Shown here in pieces: positions 31,912 through 40,995 of a stretch of 64,000 nucleotides of DNA. The stretch covers positions 3,100,001 to 3,164,000 of the forward strand of contig JAVLRN010000007.1 of NCBI GenBank assembly GCA_032821775.1, read 5' to 3'. Position numbers and translations under genes: made by a program. This DNA is from Sanguinoderma infundibulare (lineage: Eukaryota; Basidiomycota; Agaricomycetes; Polyporales; Polyporaceae). A model generated the notes under the pieces. It saw only the letters and a program-made list of their open reading frames with translations. It was not told the DNA's origin and ran no database searches. The stretch's first letter is position 1. Each line of letters opens with the position of its first letter.

Positions 31912-31977
31912 GCGAGCGAGGAGGATGAGTCCGAGGTCGCTGCGTTGGCGCAGGTGGTGAGCGGTCAGGTAGTGCGA
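31912..31977 (+). pseudogene. FHW/CRVW C-terminal scar, unit 3
   Basis: Codons ASEEDESEVAALAQVVSGQV, homologous to the scars at 22322 and 28140. It marks the left edge of unit 3. Confidence 0.8.
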
Positions 31978-32049
31978 TCGTTCCAGCGTGAAAGAGCTCA
32001 ATATGTAATTGGGAGTTGCGCAAGCACTAAAATCGATACCATCCCAAAA

Positions 32050-32964
32050 CTACGCATAACACTGTCGATACTCCACGATATAATTCTCTGCCTCGAGTTC
32101 TGTGGAATACGTCGGGAAGGCAGACGACATAATCCTGTTCCAGCGACCCTTTCGATATTGCGGAAGAAAACAACCCTTCGTCAGTTCCCTGGTCGAACAC
32201 AACACATTAGTACACACCATCTCCTCGGCATGCAGTTCGAGCACGTACCAGTACTCAGGCATCCACCCACACGACTCCCAATCTACAATGCCCGTGATAT
32301 TCCAATCATCGTCCACTAGGATGTTGTGTGGCCCCAGGTCACCATGCGTGAGGCACACGCGGTAGTCACGCCCGTGGACCTTGCGCACCACGTCGTGAAC
32401 CATCTCGGGGTCTACGCCAGCAGGAATGCGCGTGAGTCCCCCCGTGCGAAGCATGAGCACCTTGTGGAATGCCGCCACGGACTCCCATGGTCCGAGAGGT
32501 GGAGTGAGCGTCATGCGCCAGCAGTTGACGGGACCGCCTCCAAAACCGCAGACGGCGCCGGAGGGAGCAGGGATCGCTCGAAGTGGGGCGAAAAGACGAC
32601 CGATTTGCGCGCTCAAGCGATGTTCTACCTCCGAAGGGATGTCCGGGAAAAATTCCGCGAGCGGTTCACCAGGCAATCGAGACATGACGAGATAGGTTTG
32701 CCCGTTGTACGAAAGGTTGTCGATGACGATCGGGACGGGAATGCGAGTATGAGCGGCCACGAAGCGGATGGCCAGGCCTTCCGATAGCCCAGCCCAAACG
32801 CTTTGCTTCACATACATACCCCCAGGTATGCGTTGTGAAGCACTCTCCCTTTGCCATTGGCGTTCCCCAATGACCCTCAGCCGCACCCACAGCTTGGCAC
32901 GGATCCAGGCGGGCAGATACGGGATGATGAAAGCCAGGAGATGGTAGACGATTGCTGGAGCCAT
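32050..32964 (-). CDS. APH-like kinase-fold phosphotransferase, copy 3
   Basis: Single exon, 304 residues. It keeps LTHGDLGPHNILVDD and GIVDWESC. It differs from copies 1 and 2 in scattered sites, notably around the hinge (GEPLAEFFPDIPSEVEHR) and in VLMLRTGGLTRIPAGVDPE. The N-terminal hydrophobic stretch is kept (LLAFIIPYLPAWIRAKL). It is divergent to the intact FHW/CRVW gene at 34062. Confidence 0.86.
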   Translation of the reverse strand: MAPAIVYHLLAFIIPYLPAWIRAKLWVRLRVIGERQWQRESASQRIPGGMYVKQSVWAGLSEGLAIRFVAAHTRIPVPIVIDNLSYNGQTYLVMSRLPGEPLAEFFPDIPSEVEHRLSAQIGRLFAPLRAIPAPSGAVCGFGGGPVNCWRMTLTPPLGPWESVAAFHKVLMLRTGGLTRIPAGVDPEMVHDVVRKVHGRDYRVCLTHGDLGPHNILVDDDWNITGIVDWESCGWMPEYWYVLELHAEEMVCTNVLCSTRELTKGCFLPQYRKGRWNRIMSSAFPTYSTELEAENYIVEYRQCYA

Positions 32965-33898
32965 CGTTCTACATGTTGCAGGTTAATGCCAGTGACCTCA
33001 AGTTGGAAAAGGAAATGTGCTTACTGTAACGGTGAAAACTAGTCGTCGACACGTCGACTTGGAGCAGCAGCGTGAGCGTTGCTGGCAGGGCCTCTCAGCC
33101 TGTCTCAGCCTCCACTCGTTGGTGTGTATACAAGCGCTCGATTACACGTAAGCAGCTGCGGCCTGAGAACAGCGACGCCCAGGAAGTGTGACGCGCTGAC
33201 GACTCGATGCTACTGAACTGCCGCTGGGCCTTGGAGGTTACGCATATGCCACGTAATGCCTTGAGGCATTTGTTCTCCGGTTATTTCGCTCAGAAGTATT
33301 GTATTTTCAAATTCAGTGATTTCTGATATTCATTCCTAGTACGGCCTCAAGGGCGCCGTCGTGCAACACCTTTCCTCGAATCGATCTTGCAGTAGATGAC
33401 CCAATCATGTGAAGGCAAACTTCTTAAGGACAACGATGAAAGCGAGCGACGACCCGCCGAGGATAATCTGACTATTCATCCTACTTTTATGCTGGCTGGG
33501 TCCGAATTCTTTCCAGCCGGATACGGACACGCGCCACACTTGCACTTGCTTCTTGTCTCAAGCTGAACCTTTTGTAAGCGACTTCTGTCCTCGTTGCGGT
33601 TGATTCATTAAATGGCATGGGAAGATAGCCCAAGTCTGGGTGCGAGCAGGACCCGCAACCCTTGATCGAAGGTGCGTAAGTTACCAGACCTCTCTTCAGC
33701 GTATCAGGGCGCGACTGGGAGGCATACTTATCTAGGAGATCGTTGTCGTTTGGAGGTTCCGTGGATGTTGATTGGGTGGTGAGCCCGTCCCGAGCTAGCT
33801 GCGTTTGTTTATACTGAGTCTTCGGAAAGCTAGGAACCTAGGACAGTGATTGCGCCCATGTGGTTGCGCTGCCAGCTGGCGGGGTTCTTCGATCTTTA

Positions 33899-33911
33899 GT
33901 GAGTCACTCAC
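33899..33911. promoter_or_regulatory. Palindrome GTGAGTCACTCAC, unit 3
   Basis: Identical to the unit 1 and 2 copies. It lies 151 bp before the ATG at 34062. Confidence 0.5.
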
Positions 33912-33978
33912 CTTCTAATGTGCACTGAACGAGTACGCAGTGTCTCTTCCGTGCGGCTTTTTTCTTAACAGGGACCAT

Positions 33979-33986
33979 CATAAAAG
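33979..33986 (+). promoter_or_regulatory. TATA-like element CATAAAAG, unit 3
   Basis: 76 bp before the ATG at 34062. Confidence 0.5.
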
Positions 33987-34061
33987 CGGTTCGTACCGTT
34001 CAGTCAAACTAACTTCGTCCCAGAGCCCACTTTTCCTCGTACCCTCGCCTCTGTAAATAAT

Positions 34062-34646
34062 ATGTCCACCCCCGCTCGGGCTCATCGCAGCAATCCCATC
34101 AGAATTGACCCTACTCCCCACTATCCTCATATTGTCCTTGGACTCAACTTCGTTACTATTAACCCTCCGTACTTCCACTGGCTCATCTTCATCCCAGACG
34201 CGTTCCAAAGCGAGGGAGCGCGTCATACCGGAACCAAACTCCACGCCGTCCAGAACCTCCAAAACTCCAGCGGACAGGCAGCTATGCGCTCTATCTGGGA
34301 GTTCGAAGCCTCCCCTTTCACCCTCGCCACCTCCGGAACCATCGCCGCCGCAGCCATCATCGGTGAGCTCAAGGACAAGACGGTGGCGCAGCTCATCAAC
34401 CTCCTTCGGTCGATCCCGATGTCCGTCCCTGCCGTGGACGGACAGCGCGAGCCAGTTTTCACCTGCCGCGTTTGGGTTCGCGAGGCGTTGCGTCGGATGC
34501 ACGACGCCGGCTTTATTCATTGCCCCGATGTCGACGCCTTGGAGGAGGAGATGTGGGATTACGGCCGTCCGGCTGCGGCTGCAATGGCGAACAACACGTT
34601 CCGGATCGCAACCCTCCGCACCGCTAGAAACTCTCGCGCCGTCTGA
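34062..34646 (+). CDS. FHW/CRVW-family protein, array copy 3
   Basis: Single exon, 194 residues, complete. It keeps PPYFHWLIFIPDA, GTKLHAV, EPVFTCRVWVREALRRMHD and CPDVDALEEEMWDYGRPAA. It is closest to the broken copy at 30291 (shared NFVTINPP-like and LQNSSGQAAM segments not found in copy 1). Variation between copies is concentrated around residues 45-85, between the two His and the central hydrophobic block. Its divergent partner is the kinase at 32050. Confidence 0.76.
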   Translation: MSTPARAHRSNPIRIDPTPHYPHIVLGLNFVTINPPYFHWLIFIPDAFQSEGARHTGTKLHAVQNLQNSSGQAAMRSIWEFEASPFTLATSGTIAAAAIIGELKDKTVAQLINLLRSIPMSVPAVDGQREPVFTCRVWVREALRRMHDAGFIHCPDVDALEEEMWDYGRPAAAAMANNTFRIATLRTARNSRAV

Positions 34647-35150
34647 TAGCGCATAGCGGTGCGTTCACCGACCGATGAGCTCGATTCGTGACGATGGCTA
34701 ACTTCAGATACCCGCGCATCTAGGAGGAGTACGAGCAGACTTGCCGCTGTCACACACACGTCTGCGTGGCTGACCGGAGGACCAGCTGGTCGGTGGGATG
34801 TCTTGCGTGCTTGTAAAGCCATGTTCTGTCGAATCCTGTCGTTGGAGTTTCTGTATTGAAATTGCGCCGTGTGTACATTAGTGAAATCTTATGAGGTCGA
34901 GGAACTTGCGATTCCCGACGGCGGACGCACGTCTACGATCGCACCCGCATATTTGATCACGAGCGATAACACCGACTAATCGGATACGAAATAGTGGTGG
35001 CTTGCAGCACGCTTCGCGGTGGAGAGAACGATGCGCCAGTACCGCGTCAATCACAAGCACCATGAAAGCGTCTTGAACGAGTTGGACTTGGAGTATAAAT
35101 CCGCGGCAATCCTACAGGATCCAACGATCAATACTAGTCAACGCATCGAT
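34647..35150. other. 3' flank of array copy 3
   Basis: Near-duplicate of 30876-31378. No gene seen. Confidence 0.6.
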
Positions 35151-35735
35151 TAACTATTACTTTATGTGCGCGGCAGGTAGCAGACGGATTGGCCGGCTCA
35201 TGTGGCGGCGTGCTGCGTGCTGCGTGCACGTGGACAAGGTACACAAGCAGCTTGATCGACAACATACAATATAAAGTTATCGTGACGGTAACCAGGTCGC
35301 CAACATCTCGGGGCGTTGTTCAATCTCATCACATACTATATTCTGACGCTTCCGCTCTGCATCACAAAAGACTCATTTAGGACTTCAGAGCCTCTAGATC
35401 GATACGTATATGCCTCGCCTTTCTCCGACGATTTCTCCGATTGACATATGATTTGTAGGGCAAGTTGTCGCCCTATTCATCGTCGGACTCAGTGAATACG
35501 CGGTGGTCTGGGTTGGCACGGACTGGGAGAAGGAAGTCCGGCGCGGTATCGAGCGGAATCAGGCCGAGGCCAAGAGATGCGTGAGCATCGCAGCCAAGAG
35601 GACGCTCAGGCATAAAATGCGCGGAGGCAGGATGAACGCGGGGCTGATAGAAGTTCCTCGTCCTGGCATGTGCTTCCCAGAGACTCTTGACAGACAAGTG
35701 CGCTAATATACAAGTAAAGGAGCGTAGCGTATAAA
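35151..35735 (+). pseudogene. MATE transporter 3' fragment, second extra copy
   Basis: Matches 19703-20260 of the transporter locus but is more decayed: a small insertion repeats TGCTGCGTGC near 35208, the exon coding for the NLIAYYV helix lost bases near 35365, and the end ([12 protein letters not shown]) is shifted. It keeps [20 protein letters not shown]. It leads into sequence homologous to the flank at 20181-20500. Confidence 0.88.
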
Positions 35736-36212
35736 ACTTCGCATGCATGATCTCTTCCTGCCGTCTTGCACTCCATCTCTCGTCGCCCCGGATGGACCTG
35801 TGCGACCGTCTCGACTCTCGATGCGCTGGACATGTGAGCAGCTTCGCGGGAGGAAGGTTCAACGTTAACGTCCAAACCTTGCGTATCACTGTATCTCCGG
35901 ACCGGTACGGAACGACCTGGACCGCGACGCAGTTCTGCGTCGCTCCCAGGCCTTGACCGGCAGTCAACATTTGGCCCAAGATATGTCTTAAGTGCCTTGC
36001 GAAGCACAGCGTTCTCGAGCACGTTCGACCACACGGGCCGCAGATATTGGACGGTGAACCGAGACGATGGACTCGTAGGGCACCACGCCGTGCTGGCCCG
36101 CCACCAAACCGCGCCCACGCTGATAGCTCGGCCAGCCCAGGCAGGTGCTATACCTGTAAGTATAGAGCGGAACCAACTCTGCCCGCCGTTCCGGGCACAA
36201 CATAGGGGCGGT
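35736..36212. other. Upstream region of glycerol dehydrogenase
   Basis: Blocks are shared with 20260-20460 (GTGAGCAGCTTCGCGGGA/G, GTATCTCCGGACCGGT). The rest is unique and without a gene. Confidence 0.5.
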
Positions 36213-36220
36213 TATATAAG
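36213..36220 (+). promoter_or_regulatory. TATA box of the glycerol dehydrogenase gene
   Basis: TATATAAG lies 98 bp before the ATG at 36318, followed by a C/T-rich leader. Confidence 0.65.
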
Positions 36221-36317
36221 CATCCTCTCGATGTGTAGCTTCGCTCCACCGTCCAATCTCAACCCCAATCCACACCCATCCAAACCAGCTACCCACTGCT
36301 GAACACGAGCACCGACC

Positions 36318-37701
36318 ATGGTGAACCCGAACAAAGTCACCGAACGCCTCTTCCAGTCGCCCTCCAAGTACATCCAGGGCCCCTATGCGATCCAAAACGC
36401 CGCAAAGTACCTCGGGAAGCTCGGGAAGGCGCCCCTGCTCATCTGCGACGAGATCGTGTGGGGAATCGGTACGTCCTCTCAGCCTCGAACCGGAACTCCG
36501 GTCTGTCCTACGTTCAGCTAAAAGCAACCCAACCTTCTCGCAACCCGGACTGCCACCCGCGAGCGCAGCGGGCAAGGAGCTCGTGAGCGCGCTCGAAAAG
36601 TCCGAGTTCAAGGTCCACCGCGCCGTCTTTGGCGGCGAGGCCTCGCGCGAGGAGGTCGGCCGGATCTCGACCGTCGGCCGCGAGCAGTCCTCGGACTTTG
36701 TCATCGCGCTCGGCGGCGGCAAGACGATCGACACCGCCAAGGCGGTCGCGGACGGCCTCGCGCTGCAGGTGGCGATCCTGCCGACGACGGCGTCGACGGA
36801 CGCGCCGTGCTCGGCGCTGTCGGTGCTCTACCGGCCGTCGGGCGAGTTCCACTGCTACAGCTTCTTCGACAAGAACCCGAACGTCGTGCTCGTGGACACG
36901 GGCGTCGTCGCGCGCGCGCCGGCGCGGTTCCTCGCGGCGGGCATGGGCGACGCGCTCGCGACGAACGTCGAGGCGCGGCAGTGCCGGAACAGCACCAACT
37001 TTGGGGGCGGGCTCCAGACGGAGGTCTCGGCCGCGATCTGCGACAAGTGCGAGGAGATCCTGTTCAAGTACGGGAAGCAGGCGTACGAGGCGAACAAGGC
37101 GCACGTGGTGACCCCCGCGCTGGAGGCGGTCGTCGAGGCGAACACGCTGCTGTCCGGGCTGGGATTCGAGTCTGGTGGGCTGGCGGCGGCGCATGCGGTG
37201 AGTGCGCCCGTTTCGACGAGTCGGGGGCGGGCGGCGGGCGGATTGCCATCGCGGGTACGGGTAGTGTCTGCCTTGCTGACCATCTTATCGCGGGCAGATC
37301 CACGACGGGATGACGGCGGTGGAAGAGTTGCATGGATTGCTGCATGGCGAGAAAGGTGAGACTTGTCTAAAAGATCACGTAGCAAAAGCTCAAACTTGCC
37401 TCGGTCAGTCGCCTTCGGAATCGTCTGCCAACTTGTCCTCGACGGATCCCCCACGACCGAGCTCGATCGCTACATCGAGTTCATGCTCTCCGTCGACCTC
37501 CCTGTGACCTTCGAGCTCCTTGGAATCCCGCACATCAAAGACGAAGAGCTTCGTCGCGTTGCAGAGTTGGCGTGTGCCCCGGGCGAGACGATTTGGAACC
37601 TGGACCGGGTTATCAACGTCGACTTCGTCTTCAGCGCGATCAAGGCCGCAGACGCTGCGGGGCGCGACTACATCCGCAGGACAGGGTGGAAGAAGGCATA
37701 G
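36318..37701 (+). CDS. Glycerol dehydrogenase, iron-containing alcohol dehydrogenase family
   Basis: An NAD-dependent polyol dehydrogenase that oxidises glycerol to dihydroxyacetone in the known family. Exons 36318-36468, 36569-37197, 37298-37355 and 37409-37701 give 376 residues, a normal length. The NAD-binding loop is [35 protein letters not shown] is the usual second block. Metal ligands expected are Asp in [10 protein letters not shown], His in AAAHAIHDGMT and His in [14 protein letters not shown] strong TATA box lies upstream. The start [20 protein letters not shown] matches the family N-terminus. Fragments of this gene occur inside the array at 26812 and 31870, so it was next to the rearranging DNA. 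Confidence 0.9.
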
Positions 37702-38968
37702 GTGAAGCAAAGAAATTTAAAACATCGAGCAGAGTGTAGCATCACGAATCTGTGTACAACTGAAAGCGACTGGGAAATACAGCCAAGCCTCGTCTCAGCG
37801 TCTAATCCACCATATTTGGATATTGGCAACGTGGCAGCGCCGACTGCTTAAGCCTGCCATCATCGCACACACTCCTCTTCCCCTTGATTCCTCGCTGATC
37901 CATCCTTTTGTCATGGTATAGAATGAATATCTGCTTATCCTTGCCATAAGGCCGGTCGGAAAGAACATCGCTGACGATCTACAGCTGCAGCTGCCAACCA
38001 AAACCCATTCCGCAAGGAGACTCAGGCCAATCACATTCGTAATTTCATAAGATCCCGTGTGTAGTTCTCTTTGAGGATTATCCAGTAAACTAACTTATTT
38101 TTGCCCGCGTATAAAACCGCCTGGGCTGTACTCAGGCAAAGGTGTCGTACTGTCCCAAGAGCAAAGCCTCCGGACCCGGACCTGGACCTCGGTCATCACC
38201 CCAATCCGGTTACCCACCATTTATACTACAAGAACGCCGTGACCATCGTCAAGACTGTCATCAAACCACTTCCAAAAATCGAACAAAGGCTCTCCATTTT
38301 ATCTTCGCGGTAACTCGATAGATAGCGCGAGAAAAGAAGCGTCGAAGCGTCGACGTGGGACGTGGCGTCGGGAGGAGGTTACGAGAGCGCACACGCTATG
38401 TCGTCTATGGATGTTGTCGGTGAGCGAGCTCCGACATGCCCGGTCTTCCCGGGCAGGGGGCAGGGGGCCTTCCATTCTCTGACGAGATGGCAAGCGTTGA
38501 CGATAAGCACCGGTCGGATGAATAACGGCGAGCGTCGAGCTCGGGCTCACCGGGCTGGAGTAACCTCCAACCTAAGTGATGACGGCTGTGCTCTCAACAT
38601 CCAACCTCAGCAGAGGCTCGATCCATGGGAGGCATGATGCTATTGAACATGCAGGTGCCATACGCACATGCCTACCAGGCTGGAGGTCCGTTTCTATGTA
38701 AGATTAAGAACGTGTGTTCATCAAATTTCACCGGTTTATATCAAGTATGATTCCTACGAGCAATACAAGTATCTCGTCAAGTGCGCCGAGCCTCTATACC
38801 AATAGGTTCGATGGTAATTAGTTCCTCTGCTCTGCGTATGTGCACCCGGCCAGGCCAGTTCCTTCCGAGCAAGCCCTGAAGTAGTGCCGGAATTCTCGGT
38901 CCGATTCGCAAACAGTTTTCCTTTGGCGCTAACGCAATTTTGCCATCTTCTTGTATCCTCTCGCCATC
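37702..38968. other. Intergenic, no supported gene
   Basis: 1.27 kb. Short frames on both strands show no domain. I see no transposon ends or RNA gene. Confidence 0.5.
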
Positions 38969-39381
38969 ATGGGCCGCAGCGCAAAGTTCCACAAACGACC
39001 GGTACGCGACCTGGCATGCTCGGAGAGCTGCGTACACACACCTCTATCTCTGACATCGGCGCATTACAGGACAAGAAAAAGACCAGCAGCGCAGGAGGTT
39101 CCAGCTCTGTCGCCCAGCCTGCTGCCCCGAATCCCAAACTCAAAGCCGTTGTCGTGGGCCCAGCCCCGAAGGAGCAGAAAAAACGCGCCGGGCTGAAGGA
39201 GAAGGCGAAAGCCCTGGCCAAAGCGAGCAAGCACAGGCGCGAGGGCGAGGGCGGCAGCGGCGGGCCCGTGCTCGGCGGCGCGGACTACGTCGCGCTCATG
39301 CTCGGCGGGCGACGCCGGGCCGCTGCGGAGGCAGCGAAGCTCCCCAAGGACCCCGACTCGGACTCGGACTCGGACTCATGA
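38969..39381 (+). CDS. Small basic protein, unknown function
   Basis: Exon 1 is MGRSAKFHKRP; after an intron (donor GTACGC, acceptor ATTACAG) the second exon begins DKKKTSSAGGSSS. The product is about 115 residues, Lys/Arg/Ala-rich, with a helical basic stretch (KKRAGLKEKAKALAKASKHR) and a Ser-Asp repeat end (PDSDSDSDS). MGRSAKFxKR is a start seen in small fungal nuclear/nucleolar proteins; I cannot name it. No signal peptide. Confidence 0.65.
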
Positions 39382-40995
39382 CCCCTTCCTTGCCATTGGA
39401 CGGCGCTGAGCGAGCTTGAGCCTTGAGCTGGAGGGTGGGGGCCGCGGGTGCGTGGGCAAATATAAACGTTCTCTATTTAGTGCGCTATTTTCGGGCGATG
39501 GGCGACGGGCGACGGGCGAGCAACACGTCGCGGCGATGTCGGATGCCTTGGGGACCGGCCGCGGCGGCGGAGTCGGGTGTGGTGCGGTGCGTGTGGATGC
39601 GGCGGCGGGTGGCTGCTGGAAGCACGGTGGGCGCCGTGTGTCATGGAGTACGGCAGCGTTCGCGACTCGGGGTGGGGGGGGTGGGGGGCGTCGCTCCGAG
39701 CAAGTCAGCGTCGTTGCACGGAGCTGCGGGGGCATACTTTCGCCGTGGGTGCACGCATGCACGGATCGCTCGCCGTCGCTGGCGACTGGCCTTGGTCTTA
39801 CTGTATGAACCCATTCTCGTAAGTTGCTCACGCTCCTCTCCTGCTTGTGGCTTCCTGCTGATCATCAACCTTCCTTCCGCGTCCCGCAGGCCGCATCATG
39901 AATTGCAAAACCATGTCTCGTCCTTCCTGATCTCGCTTCTCGGGGTACACGGAAGCCGTCCGGGGAGGAACGAGGAGTGTGCGAGCATGCATAGGCGGGC
40001 AGTCTGTCTGTATGGCTACAGTGCATGCTGGCCGCCATCCATCCATCCATGGTCATTCCTCCCCGAGCGGGGAGCCTCGTCGCAAGCTCACCACCCTTGT
40101 TCTCGCCCGTTTCGGCCGACCGCCTGCGTACCTGTGGACATGAATGAAACAATCCCTCGCTCTGCTGCGGCCCTGCGAATCCCATCGCTTCTCTCGCCAA
40201 AGTGCAAATCCTCACAACGGACCTTTCATATACGACTTGTTCAATGATGCGCGCCGAGCGGAGCGGAGAGAAGACGGTCGAGACGCGCAAGGATTCAGAC
40301 GGAGGAGCGCGCGGAAGAGTGTCTGTGTCTGTCATAATCATACACCGGTACACGTACACCTAGGGATACACATTGTACAAAAAAACGCAGGGGGAGGGTA
40401 ACCAGGCAGTTCAAACGAGCCAGCAAGCGTTCCGCATAAAACGCCAAAGAGCAGAGGAGAGAGCAGCAGCAGTAGGACGAGGCCAACGGTAACACCCAAG
40501 CATCTACGCGACGCGTACACGATACAACTAGCGTACATGAACACAACACTAGCTCAGAGACACGACGCGAGCCAGAAATAGACGATCGGAGTGTCCTGTG
40601 GCCATGTACTGTATATGTTTTGCGAGAGGTACGCGAGGAGAAAGACGTAAGGTAAATGATGAATATATGAATGTGCGAAAAAAGAACGCGAACGAGCGAA
40701 CGCGGCGCGCCGTGGGCGCCGACGACGGTGCAAAACAAAGTATGCACAGCGGAAGAGAACGAAGGAAAGAACGCATTTTAAACCCTCTAGGCAGCGAAGG
40801 ACGCGGCGTGCAAAAAAAAGGAAAAAGGCGCAACATGAAGCGCACGAGCGTCCTAATCAATTTGGACAAGGATATCCATCGAGAACGACCGAACAAAAGT
40901 TTCCTTGCAGACAACGACCCAAAGGAGGACAGTACTTCGAAGGAACAACCGAAAGTCAATCAACGAGCCGCGCAAAGCAAAAACCGTCCCGACTC
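39382..40995. other. Intergenic between convergent genes
   Basis: 1.6 kb, no supported gene. It contains runs of G (39669-39689) with quadruplex potential. Its right part is probably the 3' UTR of the minus-strand gene. Confidence 0.5.
39669..39689 (+). other. G-run with quadruplex potential
   Basis: Three long G tracts (about 4, 8 and 6 G) separated by single T. The 8-G tract can supply two runs, so a four-tract quadruplex is possible on the plus strand. Confidence 0.5.

Larger units (their letters stand above)
32965..34061. promoter_or_regulatory. Bidirectional promoter region, unit 3
   Basis: 1.1 kb, the most diverged of the three spacers, with two small deletions. The palindrome and CATAAAAG box are unchanged, while the surrounding bases differ more. 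Confidence 0.6.
31912..35090. repeat. Duplication unit 3
   Basis: Tandem copy of unit 2; kinase starts, FHW/CRVW starts and MATE fragments are each 3,771-3,773 bp apart. Small deletions occur in the spacer, for example near 33398 and 33508. Confidence 0.9.

Noticed and set aside
22460..32964. Kinase copies considered as antibiotic-resistance genes
   Set aside because: The APH fold is widespread in fungi; GC content, promoter style and context are fungal and no drug substrate can be inferred.
34105..34656. Second long plus-strand frame over array copy 3
   Set aside because: Shadow of the FHW/CRVW gene at 34062 in another frame; it is not kept in the other copies.
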